From Cristatella mucedo (lineage: Eukaryota; Bryozoa; Phylactolaemata; Cristatellidae), in NCBI GenBank assembly GCA_009760855.2, contig WPIO01000063.1, positions 956,001 through 1,020,000 on the forward strand: DNA of 64,000 nucleotides, written 5' to 3'. Both the position numbers and the translations under genes were made by a program. The notes below the pieces were generated by a model, which saw nothing but the letters and a program-made list of their open reading frames with translations, searched no databases and was not told the origin of the DNA. Shown here in pieces: positions 32,981 to 44,729 of this stretch; within the stretch, counting starts at the first letter, position 1; the number at the start of each line of letters is the position of its first letter.

Positions 32981-33511
32981 GATTGCAGAACCAGGCCCCC
33001 AAGCAAATGCCGTCGGGCGTACGGTCGCACGCGGCTGTTTCATTCCACCAGAGAGGCGCTCCAACGAAGGAAGATCCAACGCAGAACGCGATTTCGCGGC
33101 GACGAGCATAGCTACGCGCCATCGCCGTCGACGGGCATAGCTAAGGCACCCAAGTGACTCAAAAACAGCTCCCGCGGCCTTCCGCGATGGATTGCAGAAG
33201 CTCAGCACCAAAGGTGTGGTTAAGGGACTCAGGCGTCTGAGGGCGCACGCCCGGAAATGTCGGACACGCCTCCAGAAAAGTCCGCCGCAAAGGCAGGCCG
33301 GGAAGGTGGGCAACGGCGACGTCCGGTTGGGGAACAGCAGCATCCGGTCAGGCTAGCTCACGAGGGCCGGCCTGCGGTCCGAATCGCAGCGCCTCTCGCT
33401 ATAGGCTAGCCCAGAGCCCTTTCTTGTCTTTCAATGAACGTCCGCCCACCAACGCCTGCCCTCACCTGCACCTACGCAAACGGCTCTCCGCTTCTGCCTG
33501 TATGTTCGTCT

Positions 33512-33698
33512 GTCTCTGTCTCTCTGTCTCTTTCTTTGTCTTTCTCTGTCTCTGTCTGTCTGTCTGTCTGTCTCTCTCTGTCTCTGTCTCTGTATCTCTA
33601 TATCTCTCTGTCTCTCTTTGTCTCTCTGCCTCTGTCTCTCTCTCCGTATCTTTCTGTCTCTCTCCGTCTTTCTCTCTGTCTCTCTCTCTCTCTTTGTC

Positions 33699-33737
<39 letters not shown>

Positions 33738-33740
33738 GAT
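33512..33740. repeat. Compound CTGT/CTCT microsatellite
   Basis: About 230 bp of mixed TCTG and TC repeats; gives Leu/Ser-rich spurious ORFs. Confidence 0.93.
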
Positions 33741-33744
33741 GTCA

Positions 33745-34400
33745 GAAACTTTTGAATGAAAATGATGTCCACGCCCGAGGCATTAAGAAGTTTCACACAA
33801 GGCTCGTTCGCCGCCAGGTAACGCTGCCCTGCTCTACAGATAGCCGAGCGGCTCGAGCAGGTACCCGGCTGTAGGTTTCCGCGATGGTGCTGACGTCGTT
33901 TGCCAAAATATACGAGGTGCTAAGCGGGATAACGAAAAGGCGATAGCGTGTTCGCCAATGAAGACAGTATCGGCGATCGCGTCGGCAGGTCTGAAATGGT
34001 TGAAATGAAAGCGAGCCAACCGGTTCGCCAGATGGTGACTGAGCGGACGCCGTCGGAGCAGAGGGGCAGACGCAGTGGAGGGGCAGACGCCGCTAACGAA
34101 GCAGAGGGGCTGACGGAGCAGAGGAGGATGAGGGTCAGACTGGCCGAGCGATGAGTGGCAATCGATCAGTTGATTGGTACGGGAGAGAATACATTCTTAA
34201 GAATGCATTGAGAATCATTGTTATCGGGCTACAGGCAACCCGCCAGTCGCGTCTCACTGAACAATATGCAACGGCTGAGTATCCAGCGTATCGTGGTATA
34301 TCCACTAACACGTGCACAGAAATCAGTGGCTGCATCCGAGTGGTGGCCCAAAGTACGAGGCTGTTGCCATACTCTCCCTCGCTACGCGCTCGCCGGTCCT
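33745..34400. other. Unrecognised sequence
   Basis: No repeat family or domain recognised. GGCAGACGC..GGAGCAGAGG-like short repeats occur at 34050-34130. Confidence 0.3.
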
Positions 34401-35260
34401 CGTGTCGGCGAGTTTCGAAGGGGCTGAGCTGACTGACGCGAAATCTGCCGGCGCCACGGCTGACAAGGATTCCCACTGGCACTCTCCAAGTGCTCGCCAA
34501 CGCCATCGTCAATGTGGCCAAAGCCTAGCGGCACAAGGACTGCGTCCATCAATGCCGCTATTGCGGTATCACCCCCACCGGATGCTCTTGCCAAGCGGTG
34601 GTGACAAGCGCTCGCGTCTTAGCACTCCGAGAGTCTCAGCACTCCGAGAGCGAGACAGCGCTTCGACAAGCAGCGACAACAGCTTCTGCTCTGCGGCCAG
34701 CAGTCGGACATGCCCGAACAGGCAGGCGCTGACAGCGAGAGCTAGTTTCCACCCCTCCCGCCACTTTTACCCCCTCCCACTCCTCTCTAAGGTATCTAAT
34801 TTCTGCAAGTGTAGAAGGCCGCGGGCCTGACAAGCCCAGTGGCGTGCTCCTCCGACCGACTTCGCCGGCCGCCGGCGGCAGTGCTCGCTCGGAGCTGCTC
34901 GCCGCGAGCCTCGAGGCCGCCCGCATCGAGTAGCGCCACCTGTCGGGCCGCCACCTGCAGCTGGTCGACCCTCGCTGCAAGCTAGTCACCTACATCCTGG
35001 GCGGTTGCCTGCACTTGGGCGATGTTCCGCCTTCGCGGAAGGCCGGTTGCACAATCCTCGTCCGCAAGAAAGAGGACTCCGGCTCGCTCGGCAATTTTCG
35101 TTCCGTCACCCTCCTTCCCCACTCTCTACCTGTCGGCAGCGCTCTCCGCCTGTAGCCTGGCCGCCTGTAGCCTGGCGGCTCCGACTTGCTGTCATCCTCA
35201 TCTCAGAATCTCAGCTTCATTCCGGTCGGCCCGAAAGGCGGCATTAAGCGGTCATTACTC
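34400..35260 (+). mobile_element. LINE family F (RLE-type-like), N-terminal and early reverse transcriptase fragment
   Basis: Plus frames read CVHQCRYCGITPTGC, a possible zinc-finger-like patch, then SASVEGRGPDKPSGVLL, then VTYILGGCLHLGDVPPSRK, AGCTILVRKKEDSGSLGNFR and SVTLLPH. The last blocks match the start of LINE reverse transcriptases (G.VP..W..A.T.LI.KK.D...NFRP.TLL). A TAG interrupts the frame and a frameshift follows TLLP. It complements the later RT part at 21.8-22.7 kb, so both are probably one family. Clade assignment (R2/NeSL-like) is tentative. Confidence 0.55.
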
Positions 35261-35269
35261 CCGGAGAGC

Positions 35270-36300
35270 GCATTCGACGAAGCCAGGGATCGGCAGGATC
35301 GACTCGGCTAGATCTACGCCGGCAGCGGCGAGATCTACTCGGCGCTCTAGCAGCCCTGGTTTGGCCCTGGAGTAAGGTGCTGCCTGGATAGAGGTCGAGG
35401 TCACTCAGGGCTCGATGCAAATGATGCATACAGGTCTTAAATTTTTTCGTAGATCTACAGAACCGCCGCCCTATGAGATAGATTGGCCTACTTGTCGCTC
35501 CTGTAACCGCTGCCACTCGCCAGCATGGACGAGGCGGCGAGGCGGCTCTGCTCTTGCTCCTGGAGAGTGGACCTCGCGCAGCTCCTCTACGTGTGGCTAG
35601 ATAGCAGCTCTAATGCAAATCGAAACGCAAATAATCGCGTACGCGACCTAAGTCAGGACGCGTTCTCGATAACGGCCTTCTTCCTCCGGCATGACGACCC
35701 TAAGTCACCAATTTTATTTGAAACGAGCCAAGCAAAGGTCATCCGACGCAAGGTCATGCGAGCACTCGGAGTGGCGGCTAAAGTACTGCTCCTCGGTGGG
35801 GCGAACTGCCCCTGGCCGCATGCACCCTGGCTGCCGATCTCGCCCGACGTTTTCTGACGTGGAGGCATCTTCCGGCAGCATATCGCGCCAGCGGTCTCAA
35901 ATGCAAGCTCGTTGCGAGTTCTGGCAGCTCCACCGGGCAAAATACGGGCGGTCGCCGAGCCGCGCCTGCTCCCATCCTCTTGCACGGCCATGACATTTCC
36001 GGAAGTGCTTGGGAGCGAATCCGAGGGATATATCGTGAGTCCAGGACGGCTTCGAGCGGCCGAGGGCTGCGATAGAGGAGGTTTCTATTCCTCAAGCCTT
36101 CTATTCTATTCTACCACGCGGTACATCAGCCACCTCAAAAAAGCCAACTCTCTCGCACCGCAGCAGAAGCCCGACGGACTGTGGCAGCTCAATTACCCCA
36201 ATTATGGACGCGTCCAAGTCGGCTCGCCAAGAGTCGCTCGCGAAGAAACTCCACAGAGCTGCAAAGACTAAGCAGGTGATACGCAAGAGAGTTTGTAATA
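35270..36300. other. Unrecognised sequence
   Basis: Possibly further decayed LINE F (LISESQLHSGRPER near 35200 recalls ISxSQxGFxPGR), but no motif can be defended beyond it. Confidence 0.25.
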
Positions 36301-36304
36301 GCTT

Positions 36305-36372
36305 ACTCAAAGGTCTAAGCGGTTTCCGGTATGTATGCGCTAGCCGATGGACTTCACCTCACGCAACGCAAA
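36305..36372 (-). mobile_element. LINE family B, 3' end fragment
   Basis: CTAAGCGGTTTCCGGTATGT and ACTTCACCTCACGCAAC match the family B 3' end, which stops where LINE A begins. Confidence 0.6.
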
Positions 36373-36384
36373 TGTGGCTTAATT

Positions 36385-37040
36385 TTTGTGTTATAATAAT
36401 AATAATGCACTTGATAAAGCGCCCTCAGAGAACTCAGTCTCTTTTTAGGTTCTTTACATTTGCTGCAAAGGGAAGCGCGATTGAATGGTGAGTAATAGCA
36501 TGCTTGATAAACAACATGGTTCGGGGTGACATGCACAGGGTCAACGTGCAAGTGTCGTTAGTGGCAGAATGCACAGTGGCAGTACGCATAAGCATGTGTA
36601 GGACGAATCACAGGGACCCGCTATATTCTGTCCTAAATAGGTGTGTTTTTAAGTTCTTTTTAAATGTGGTCAAGTCAGGGGATGTGACCCAAGTCGGGAG
36701 TGAGTTCCAGGCTTTGGGAGCATACGAACTAAATGCACGACCTCCATAGGATTTCAGGTTTGTATGAGGTATTGGTAAACTATTGGATTCCAAAAAGCGG
36801 GTGGTACGATGCCTAACCTGGTGGGGGAGTAGATCTGAGAGATAGGCTGGAGCCAAAGAATGAAGTGACCTAAAAGTGAGCGACAAAACCTTGAAGTCGA
36901 TGCGTTGCTTGACTGGTGGCCAGTGCAGGTCAACGAGAAGTGGTGAGATGTGGCAACTGTGATTCTCACGGCAGACAAGCCTAGCTGCCGAGTTTGGCAC
37001 CAGCTGTAATTGCCTGATTGCACATGCCGGTAGGCCACCA
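36385..37040 (-). mobile_element. LINE family A, ORF2 C-terminus and 3' UTR
   Basis: Minus strand from about 37040 encodes LLVDLHWPPVKQRIDFKVLS, then SSYAPKAWNSLPTW and LKTHLFRTEYSGSL with a stop, followed by the 3' UTR, hairpin tail and (ATT)n at 36395. Best-preserved minus copy. It abuts the LTR-retrotransposon pol fragment, suggesting insertion at its edge. Confidence 0.9.
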
Positions 37041-37059
37041 TTTTATGGCCCTTTGACGT

Positions 37060-38040
37060 CTGCTTGTGGACCAGCCGCTGTATTATGGCCTTTGATTTGG
37101 GTCTTTACAACGAAGAACATGGCGCCAAAGATCATGACACCTGTAATAATAAAGTGCTGGCAGTGGACTCGGTCGCCCGTAAAGGCATGGACTCTTCCTT
37201 TGACGATATTACGGTTAATAATATTATTGTCATGAATGAGCAGGTCGTTGACTAGCTAAATAAATTTTGGCTGGAGGCTCAGCCCCCTGTTAAAATAATC
37301 AGTGGCAAGGTACTGGGTTACCGTGTCAGCATCCATGATGGCGCTTTGATGTGGAGTCAGACAATGCATTACCAGAGCATATGACTCACAGGCAGCTGTT
37401 TTCACGGTGTGGCCAGCTGATTGGTCACTTCCCGTTGACAGATTGGCTAATAAATGCCTGCAGATTACTTAAGCGAAAAACCAACTATCGGCAATGGGAC
37501 ACTCTCGTCGGGGATGACATTCTCCAGAAGGCTCGAGACTTCCACACCGGCGTGTGCAGAATGAAGACCTTGCTCGTGGAGTGTGGAAATTTGCGACATC
37601 GAACAGTGGATGGGTATGGTGTGATGCCAGCCGCCTGGCCGTGGGCGTGTGCTTGCTTAAGGCCTGGCGAACTGTTGAAGACGCGTCCTGGTTTCGGGGG
37701 CCCAATGATGCAGCTCACATTAATTTGGACGATCTTTAGTCTATAATAAAAGGCATGAACTACTTGGCCCTAATATGACTACTATGAGAGGTTGAGCTTC
37801 TCATCGACTTTGCTGCAGTGAACGCTTGGCAAAGATCCACGACTGAAAGTGAAAGACATGATAGAAATCACAGTTTGAGCGAAGCTTTGGTAGATAGACG
37901 GCCGTCACTTATCAGCAATATTTTCAGCAAATACGATCTGCATATTGTAGTCACATGTAGTCACATGTTGTGGTCATGTATCTGGCCTGCCGAGGCAACT
38001 TCCGATTACAACCGGACTGTTATCGAGCAAAACTGACGAG
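37060..38040 (+). pseudogene. Decayed LTR-retrotransposon pol fragment (RT end and RNase H)
   Basis: Reading frames shift several times, but blocks follow the order of a retrotransposon pol. An RT active-site-like FDDI (37199-37207) is followed by TVNNIIVMNEQVV and a connection region with VLGYRVS and GALMW. Next comes MTHRQLFSRCGQLIGHFPLT (37.38 kb), then an RNase H core GWVWCDASRLAVGV (aspartate at 37623) and AHINLDDL, then IIKGMNYLAL and LSEALVDRRPSLISNIFSKY. This style is shared by pol proteins of BEL/Pao- or Gypsy-like elements; which one I cannot say. Integrase and LTRs are not recognised. Non-functional. Confidence 0.7.
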
Positions 38041-38460
38041 TAGCCACATATGGCCAAGGATAGCGGACTGCAAGCCGTTCTCTTTGGGACTCTGCCACTT
38101 AAATCGAGCAGCGTAATGGCGAACGCCCGCTGCTAAACGGCATCCGGTGTACTTCTAGCAGTTTCGCAGAACCTGCGGGGCCCCAAAGCCGTACGCATCC
38201 TCCTGCTGGCGGGCTGTGGGAGACAGCTGGAGGCTTCGTCCCCCGACCTTCGTCTCCCATGTCACACCGCACTGTCGCCACCCGCCACTCGTCGGTCCAC
38301 TCGTCGGTCCACTGCTTGGTCCATTCGTCGGTCCACTCCTCGGTCCACACGTCGGTCCACTCGTCGGTCCATTCCTTGGTCCACTCGTCGGTCCACACTT
38401 CCGTTCACTCCTCGGTCCACTACCGGTCCACTCCTCGGTCTGTTCGCTCCGCCGAGAATA
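37981..38460 (+). repeat. Retroelement 3' segment with GGTCCACTCGTC minisatellite
   Basis: From TGGCCTGCCGAGGCAACT onward this segment is repeated at 46137-47150. It ends in a tandem array of about 12-bp units (GTCCACTCGTCG and variants) at about 38281-38450. Confidence 0.85.
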
Positions 38461-38744
38461 AGGCTGATCAGCCTATAAGAGTCCCTAAGGTATGGCTCGA
38501 ACCTGCTGTTCACTGTGCTGCTGCAGTTCCAGCACCTGCGTGCTGCGTCCACCGGCAGTTTCGGCTTCCGATATCGCTTTGCGTGCATTTCACGGCCTAC
38601 ACCATTCCGCGATTGACCGGAAGCTGTGTGTGGCCAGGCTTTGCTCCCGAATGCTGCGGTTAGCCTCGAACAAGTGACTCGCGTTGTGCAGCCTTGCATG
38701 AGCTGTAGACCTGTGGATCAGTCCAAAGTGGCATCGCACTCAAA

Positions 38745-38960
38745 CCCTTAGCGGCTTTCGGTACGCATGCGCTACCCAACAGACTTTATCTGACGCAGCG
38801 AAGAAAGTGAGAGGCAAAGCTGAGTCAGCAGGGGGTAGTCGAGGATGTGACGTAGGCTTGAAAGTTGCAGCTCAGGACTGCTGGAAAGAATAGGCTACAG
38901 TCAGCTGCGTAAGAATAGATGTCGTTTCGTAAGTAGTGAGTTGACCTATCCGTGGCTTGA
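38745..38960 (-). mobile_element. LINE family B, 3' fragment
   Basis: CCCTTAGCGGCTTTCGGTAC and following sequence align with the copy at 1-180. Confidence 0.65.
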
Positions 38961-40640
38961 GTGCAGTCCCGTATGGGGCTGCAGCCCTGTACGCTGCTGC
39001 GTGCAGCTTAGGTACAGGCCGAAGGTACGAATCTTCGGTCGCATCAACCCGCCCGCGACTCACCGTTGCTGACCGAGCGGACCGAGTGGGTACTCTTGGT
39101 GACCACTGATCGCCAGGCGCCCGTACGGCGCTGGACTGAAGTACACCAAAAGGGGCGCGACCGCAGCTGCAAAGCCGCAGCGAGCGGGCGCTGCGAAGCA
39201 GGCGCCGCGGCAGAGGCGGCGGCGGCGGCAGCTTCAGCAGAGCGCTGCTCCGCACCGGGCGGGCGCCTCCATTGCCGAGCCGGGCGAGGCCGAATCATCG
39301 AGCTTCCTCCCGATTCAGGGAAAGCGCGGTGCCATTCGAAGAACAAGATCACTCGCCGGTATTGGATTCGCTCGGCGCGGATACGGCCGCGGCGCTTGAG
39401 CACGCGAGGCGAGCCCCGCGAAATTGCCGCTGGGCTGACGCTCGCGCCAGCATCCGCAGCCTTCGCATTTCCTCAGCGAGCGAATCACCGCGATGGTCGG
39501 AAGGCCTGCGAAATTCGCGAGAAACCTCCAGCGTTCGCCCATTACGGCAGCAGGCACCGCTCAGCGGTGTGGCTCCACTTCCTGCCGCGAAGCCTGAAGC
39601 TGCCGCAAGCGAGACTGTGTTGCGACCCACCGCTACTACTTTTCTCGCCCGATGCCCACCCTCGCTTGTGGAGCGGCAGCCAATTGCTAACTTCCGTAGC
39701 TGGAATTCCGCTGGAATGCGAGTTGCCCGAGGCACCCGAGCGAGTAGCGCCCAACGCCGACAAACTAGGCTCGCAGGCTGCCTCGGTGACCAACTGCTTA
39801 TGGTCGCCGATTGCGACGTGGCATGCGCCACGTGCTCACGCGACATTCGGTGTGCGCGTGCATGGCAGCCGCGAGCGAAGCAGCAACCCGAAGCGCGCAC
39901 TAAAAAACTCTCCATCCCAACGTCAAGCGGTACGGCCGCGTTCAATTAGTACTCCCGACAGCGGACCTGCGGCGCGCCGTAGGCCGTAGCACAGCGATGC
40001 CGCTATCTCGCCGCACCCGAACACCTGCTGCTGCTGCCGCTGCTGCGGGAGCGGCCACGTCGTCGCCTTTAGACCGACGCCTGGCGCCGTGTGGTAGTGG
40101 TGGTAGGGGGCTGAAAGACGGGCTGCGCTTCATTTTTACGAGTGCTTTTCAGAAAACGCCACCGTTGTCTTTGCAGCAGAGCTCCCGCGGGCAGCTAGAA
40201 CAAATGCGAGTTTCGCTGCGTCGTCGCACGCGCCGCGTCGCCAGCGCCTCGAGCGCCCAGCTACACCAGATCGCCGAAGCCGCAAGAGAGTCCACGCCGG
40301 CACGGCCGCCAACTCTAGCCACCAACGAGCCTGCGGTAGCGAACAGAAGCGACCAGATCCGGAAGTGGCAGAATGCAAACGCTCGAATCGCCTTGCTGCG
40401 CACCGCCGTGCGGTCTGCGGCTTCGTGCGGTCGCGGTCGTCTGTATTCGACGGCAGCCCGAATGTCGCTAGACGCGCGGAGCGCGCTGCAGCCGATCAGG
40501 AAGCGTAGGCCGAGCGAGTCAGGCTGCCTGCATCTTGGGATGCGCATTCACTTCAGCGGGGGGGGGCCCAGAGAGGCCACCTACTCTGCCAAACCAGGAG
40601 GCCAATACGGCAGAGTCGTTAAATTGTTTATATAAAGGGC
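38960..40640. other. GC-rich block with unassigned long ORFs
   Basis: Plus ORFs of 307 codons (39066-39989), 225 (39272-39949) and 212 (39997-40635) overlap long minus ORFs of 198 and 132. GC richness explains the absence of stops. No conserved domain, signal peptide or splice pattern is evident, so I do not call a gene; a 5' exon or ORF1-type LINE sequence is possible. Confidence 0.3.
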
Positions 40641-40669
40641 TGTCCTTTTAGCGCGCTCAACAGTTGAGC
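40629..40669 (+). promoter_or_regulatory. TATATAAAG box followed by GCTCAACAGTTGAGC palindrome
   Basis: TATATAAAG at 40629-40637 is a strong TATA match at the edge of the GC-rich block. A 15-bp palindrome containing an E-box core (CAGTTG) is at 40655-40669, about where a start site would fall. No transcript is identified. Confidence 0.3.
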
Positions 40670-40841
40670 AGCTCGGCGTTCCAGCAACAAGGGGCCAGAC
40701 AAAAGAAGCGTCTATACGACAAGGTCAACGCAGAGCACGATGGCGTGATAAAGAATGCCAGCGATTGGATATTAACGGCTATGAACGGCGGTTAGAGGCT
40801 TCGCCTAAATTGAGTCGAGTGGCGCTCCATATTCTCTTTCC

Positions 40842-40849
40842 CTCTCTCG

Positions 40850-40882
<33 letters not shown>

Positions 40883-40889
40883 CACACAC

Positions 40890-40930
<41 letters not shown>

Positions 40931-40932
40931 TA
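40842..40932. repeat. (CT)n(TA)n compound microsatellite
   Basis: CT repeats pass into TA/CA repeats up to 40932. Confidence 0.93.
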
Positions 40933-40997
40933 TCTTTCGCTTATTCTGCCTTCTACCCTTTCCTTCTCTTTCTACGCCTCCTCTCCCACGTTCTCCA

Positions 40998-41041
<44 letters not shown>
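40998..41041. repeat. (CT)n microsatellite
   Basis: About 44 bp of CT repeats. Confidence 0.92.
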
Positions 41042-41043
<2 letters not shown>

Positions 41044-41134
41044 CCCTGCTGTCTCTTCAGCTCTGTACTTCATCCCTGTCTCTTCAGCTTTGTGTACATA
41101 TTTATAAATAAATGTATGTATATATATGCCTTCT

Positions 41135-41290
41135 AATAATAATAAGTTTCTTATGGGCCCTCAGAGAACTAATACTCTTGTCTAGGCACTTTACATTTGC
41201 TGGAAAGGAAGCACGGTTGAATGGTTAGTGGTAGCGCGCTCAAGGCCAATAAGCATAACATGGTTCGAGGGGACATAAGCCGGGCTGTTT
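41135..41290 (-). mobile_element. LINE family A, degraded 3' UTR and tail
   Basis: CTAATAATAATAAG, GGGCCCTCAGAGAACT, CTAGGCACTTTACATTTGCT and the UTR segment GCACGGTTGAATGGTTAGTG match family A. Confidence 0.8.
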
Positions 41291-41299
41291 GACTATTTA

Positions 41300-42200
41300 C
41301 ATGAATTCGGCTTTTATGCCGCCGCATTCTCACATAGCCGGATCCGAGCCGTTATTAATCAGACAACGCGAATCTTAAATATCTCAGCAATCGTAATATG
41401 GCTGATCGAGCGCAATCGCCGCCGCCGCCGCTGCAGCACGTGCTGGAGAAGTCGAATGCAGCTTACGAGCGCTTGCATTTCTCTTGCTGGAAAAAGCGCC
41501 AGCGCAGAGATTGATTTCTTCAAGGATGCAGCGCAAGCCGTCTGTTTCAACTATTATTATAACTATTAAAACAATTACTATTATTATTCAACTGCCAGGT
41601 GTACGCTTCTCGTGTCGGCCGGTGGATCTGGGTGGGAGGGGGCGTGTTGGGTGCCGGCAGGCTAAGCGAGGTGCACAGCGAGGTGCTGGAGCAGGGCGGC
41701 GGCGGCGCGAGGTCAGTCTCAGACTTACTTCTCAGCCAAGACGCAAAGTGGTGCACCTGGTTTGCAGGTGAAAGCGTGTAAGCGTGGGTGACGTCAAGAG
41801 CAGGCCCGAACTACCCCCCCCCGGCTAGCAAGGCTACGAGCCGGCGTCAGTCTCGACCAGCAGGAGCCCACGTCAATAGCTTCGACGGGTTGCATAAGCT
41901 TGGCGCGAGAGCGCGCGGAGCGAGCGGACGGCATTCGCGGGCGTAGCGTAGGAGGCGCAGGCACGCTCGGGCCGGCACGCCCGGGTGCGCGCCGGTTCGG
42001 AGGCAACAACGGAAGCTCAGCGGGTTAACGTTCGTCGTTGACATTGGGAAGGTGTAATATTGGCGAGAGCGTGCCTACGCATCAGGCTTAAGGCTTCTGC
42101 AAAGGATTCGAATCGCTAGTGAGACTTTGGCCTCCGGCGTCGCGATGCAGGCCCGGGTTCGGCTACCTAGAAAGGTGGGACGAATTTTGCTCTTTTCCTG
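41300..42200. other. Unrecognised sequence with CRE palindrome
   Basis: Moderately GC-rich. TGACGTCA at 41789-41796 is a perfect CREB/ATF palindrome. No gene recognised. Confidence 0.3.
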
Positions 42201-42204
42201 TATT

Positions 42205-42288
42205 AAATACATAAGTAAAATTAATTTGTATAGCGCCATAAGAGAACTTAATCGCTATCCAGGCACTTCGAGTATCCATAGGGCTTGA
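42205..42288 (-). mobile_element. LINE family E, 3' tail
   Basis: AATTTGTATAGCGCCATAAG and TTAATCGCTATCCAGGCACT: clear family E end, used for comparison with SINE D. Confidence 0.75.
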
Positions 42289-42292
42289 GTAT

Positions 42293-42955
<663 letters not shown>

Positions 42956-42959
42956 GAAC

Positions 42960-43215
42960 TAATAATTATATAAAACTCATTTAGCACTTCAAGAGAACCA
43001 AATCTCATTCTAGGCAATTGACATATGCTGAGAAGAAAACGTGTCAATTAGTAATAAGAGGAGCAACTTCAGAATGCACAGAATGGACAATTCAGCCAAT
43101 GAAGAGGACGCTGCGAGGAGCAGGTAGGTTTCTACATTATTTTTTGAATGTTGTCAAATCAGAAGATGACGCAACGTCGGTCGGTAGTGAGTTTCAGGCG
43201 TTGGGAGTAGTATCA
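42960..43215 (-). mobile_element. LINE family A/E-like, divergent 3' region
   Basis: CAAGAGAACCAAATCTCATTC and GGTCGGTAGTGAGTTTCAGG match the tail and the WNSLP-coding segment of family A at low identity. An older copy. Confidence 0.6.
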
Positions 43216-43324
43216 TGCTATTTCAAAGACTGTGCTCATATTATTACAGTAACTGAAGGCACGGTGTCTAAAGGGTTTTAACCATATAAGAGTCGGAACC
43301 AGACGTACGATAATAGTAAGACGG

Positions 43325-43460
43325 GCATTACCTGATTTAATAGTCTCGTTTGTCTAGCGGCAGAAGAGCCTTAATGGCTATCACCACCGCTTGCAGTTAG
43401 TAATAAAGGATAGCCCTTAGCAGGATTCAAACCCACTACCTCGATCGTGAAGAGCGAGAA
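43325..43460 (-). mobile_element. tRNA-derived SINE, family C
   Basis: AGCGGCAGAAGAGCCTTAAT and AGGATTCAAACCCACTACC give the family C body and box B on the minus strand. The head is replaced at about 43450 by a family D SINE. Confidence 0.75.
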
Positions 43461-43464
43461 CCTT

Positions 43465-43570
43465 TCCTCCCGGGCTATCGTGGCCCACAATGCCACAGAG
43501 CTCAAGCCCACGATCTCGGTCGTCAAAGGCGAGCACCTTGACCCCTGGGCCGAACCAAATGCAGGCGACT
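43465..43570 (-). mobile_element. tRNA-derived SINE, family D, head region
   Basis: Reverse complement reads TCGGCCCAGGGGTCAAGGTG, then GACGACCGAGATCGTGGGCT: box A and the region before box B of family D. Confidence 0.7.
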
Positions 43571-43574
43571 CTGG

Positions 43575-44530
43575 CCTGCGGCCACCGAGCGGTCCCAATG
43601 TACGTCGCCGGCTCAAGTTAGCCGAGAACCGACAAGCGAAGCTGACACACTGGAGTGTCTGTCTTCTATTGCTACCCATTGTGTTTTTTTTTAATCAATC
43701 CTTGTCTTACCTGAACCTTCCTATTTCTATATCCTAACTTGCTGACGTTTTCTTTCCGGTCTACCTTAGGCTACACTAGACGGGCGCACAGAGGACCTCT
43801 AAGGAGCGCTGCACTGTAAGTTTGATAGGATTTGCGGGTGGTCGGTCTGTCTAACAAGAACGTCTGCTGCTGCGCCTCGCAGACGCGGGGAGCGCAGCAG
43901 CAGACGCTCCCGGGGCGGGGCGGGGCGGGGGTAGTGAGCACCTCCCGAAAGGCTGGCAGAGCCGCTTTGGTCGCCGCTGCATACCAGGGAGCGCTGCATC
44001 CGGCAGCGCTCCTTCATTCTTGACGAGTAAAGCTTGATGAATCAGCTACGTCGAGCGCTTTCTCGGAAACGCTGCCCACTCTCCCGACTTCAGAGTATTG
44101 CCGCTTTAAGGGTACCTCGCGCCGCAAAGCTTCTCGGAGCGACGCAGCGGCCGGTTCGGGCGCCGCTTACTTTGCAAGTTGGATTGCTCTGCCGCTCGTC
44201 GTCGGCGGCGGCAGCGGCCCTTTCACAAGGGCGGGGTTGTGCGTGCGTGCGTGCGTGCGGTGCCTGCCCGCAACTAGCCAGTGCTGACCCTTTTGATTGG
44301 AGCGGCCTCGAAATGCCGACGAACGCAGCGAGTGTGAATAGGTCGCAGTGCTGCCTCCGCTTCTCGCCGTATCTTGACTGGCTTTCCGTCGGGCGGCGAA
44401 TTCGGCTCCAGACATGCCTCCTTTCGCAACTTTTAAGTATTGCGAGGATCATGGTCCCTCTTACCGCGCTCCCACCTATTTTGCTCCCTATCCTCTACCT
44501 GGCTACCTAGCCATCTAGCACCCTCCTACC
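43575..44530. other. Unrecognised, partly GC-rich sequence
   Basis: GGGGCGGGGCGGGGCGGGGG (three GC boxes) at 43911-43931 and GTGCGTGCGTGCG at 44241-44256. A 158-codon plus ORF at 44034-44510 has no domain. No gene called. Confidence 0.3.
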
Positions 44531-44536
44531 GAGCTA

Positions 44537-44722
44537 AAAAAAATACTAGCTGGTTTAGCAGCCTCTTTTGCATAGCGACAGAAGAGCCTCGACGGCTATC
44601 ACCGCCGCTTGCAGTAGCAACAAAGGATCGCCCAGCGCAGGATTCGAATCCACGACCTCGGGACGAACGAGGTCGTGCCAAAAAGCAACCTCCTGACCTA
44701 GTGTGCCATCCCGGCTCATTGC
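44537..44722 (-). mobile_element. tRNA-derived SINE, family C
   Basis: Reverse complement has GAGCCGGGATGGCACACTAG, box B GGATTCGAATCC and the AGAGGCTGCTAAACCAGCTA end. Confidence 0.85.
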
Positions 44723-44729
44723 CAGGTGT

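Noticed and set aside
38099-38398. Minus ORF of WTDEWTDE repeats
   Set aside because: Translation of the minisatellite in the retroelement 3' segment.
38281-38450. Minisatellite as a CRISPR array
   Set aside because: Short contiguous 12-bp units with no spacers, in a eukaryotic genome.
39066-40635. Plus ORFs of 307, 225 and 212 codons
   Set aside because: Overlapping equally long minus ORFs in GC-rich DNA and no recognisable domain.
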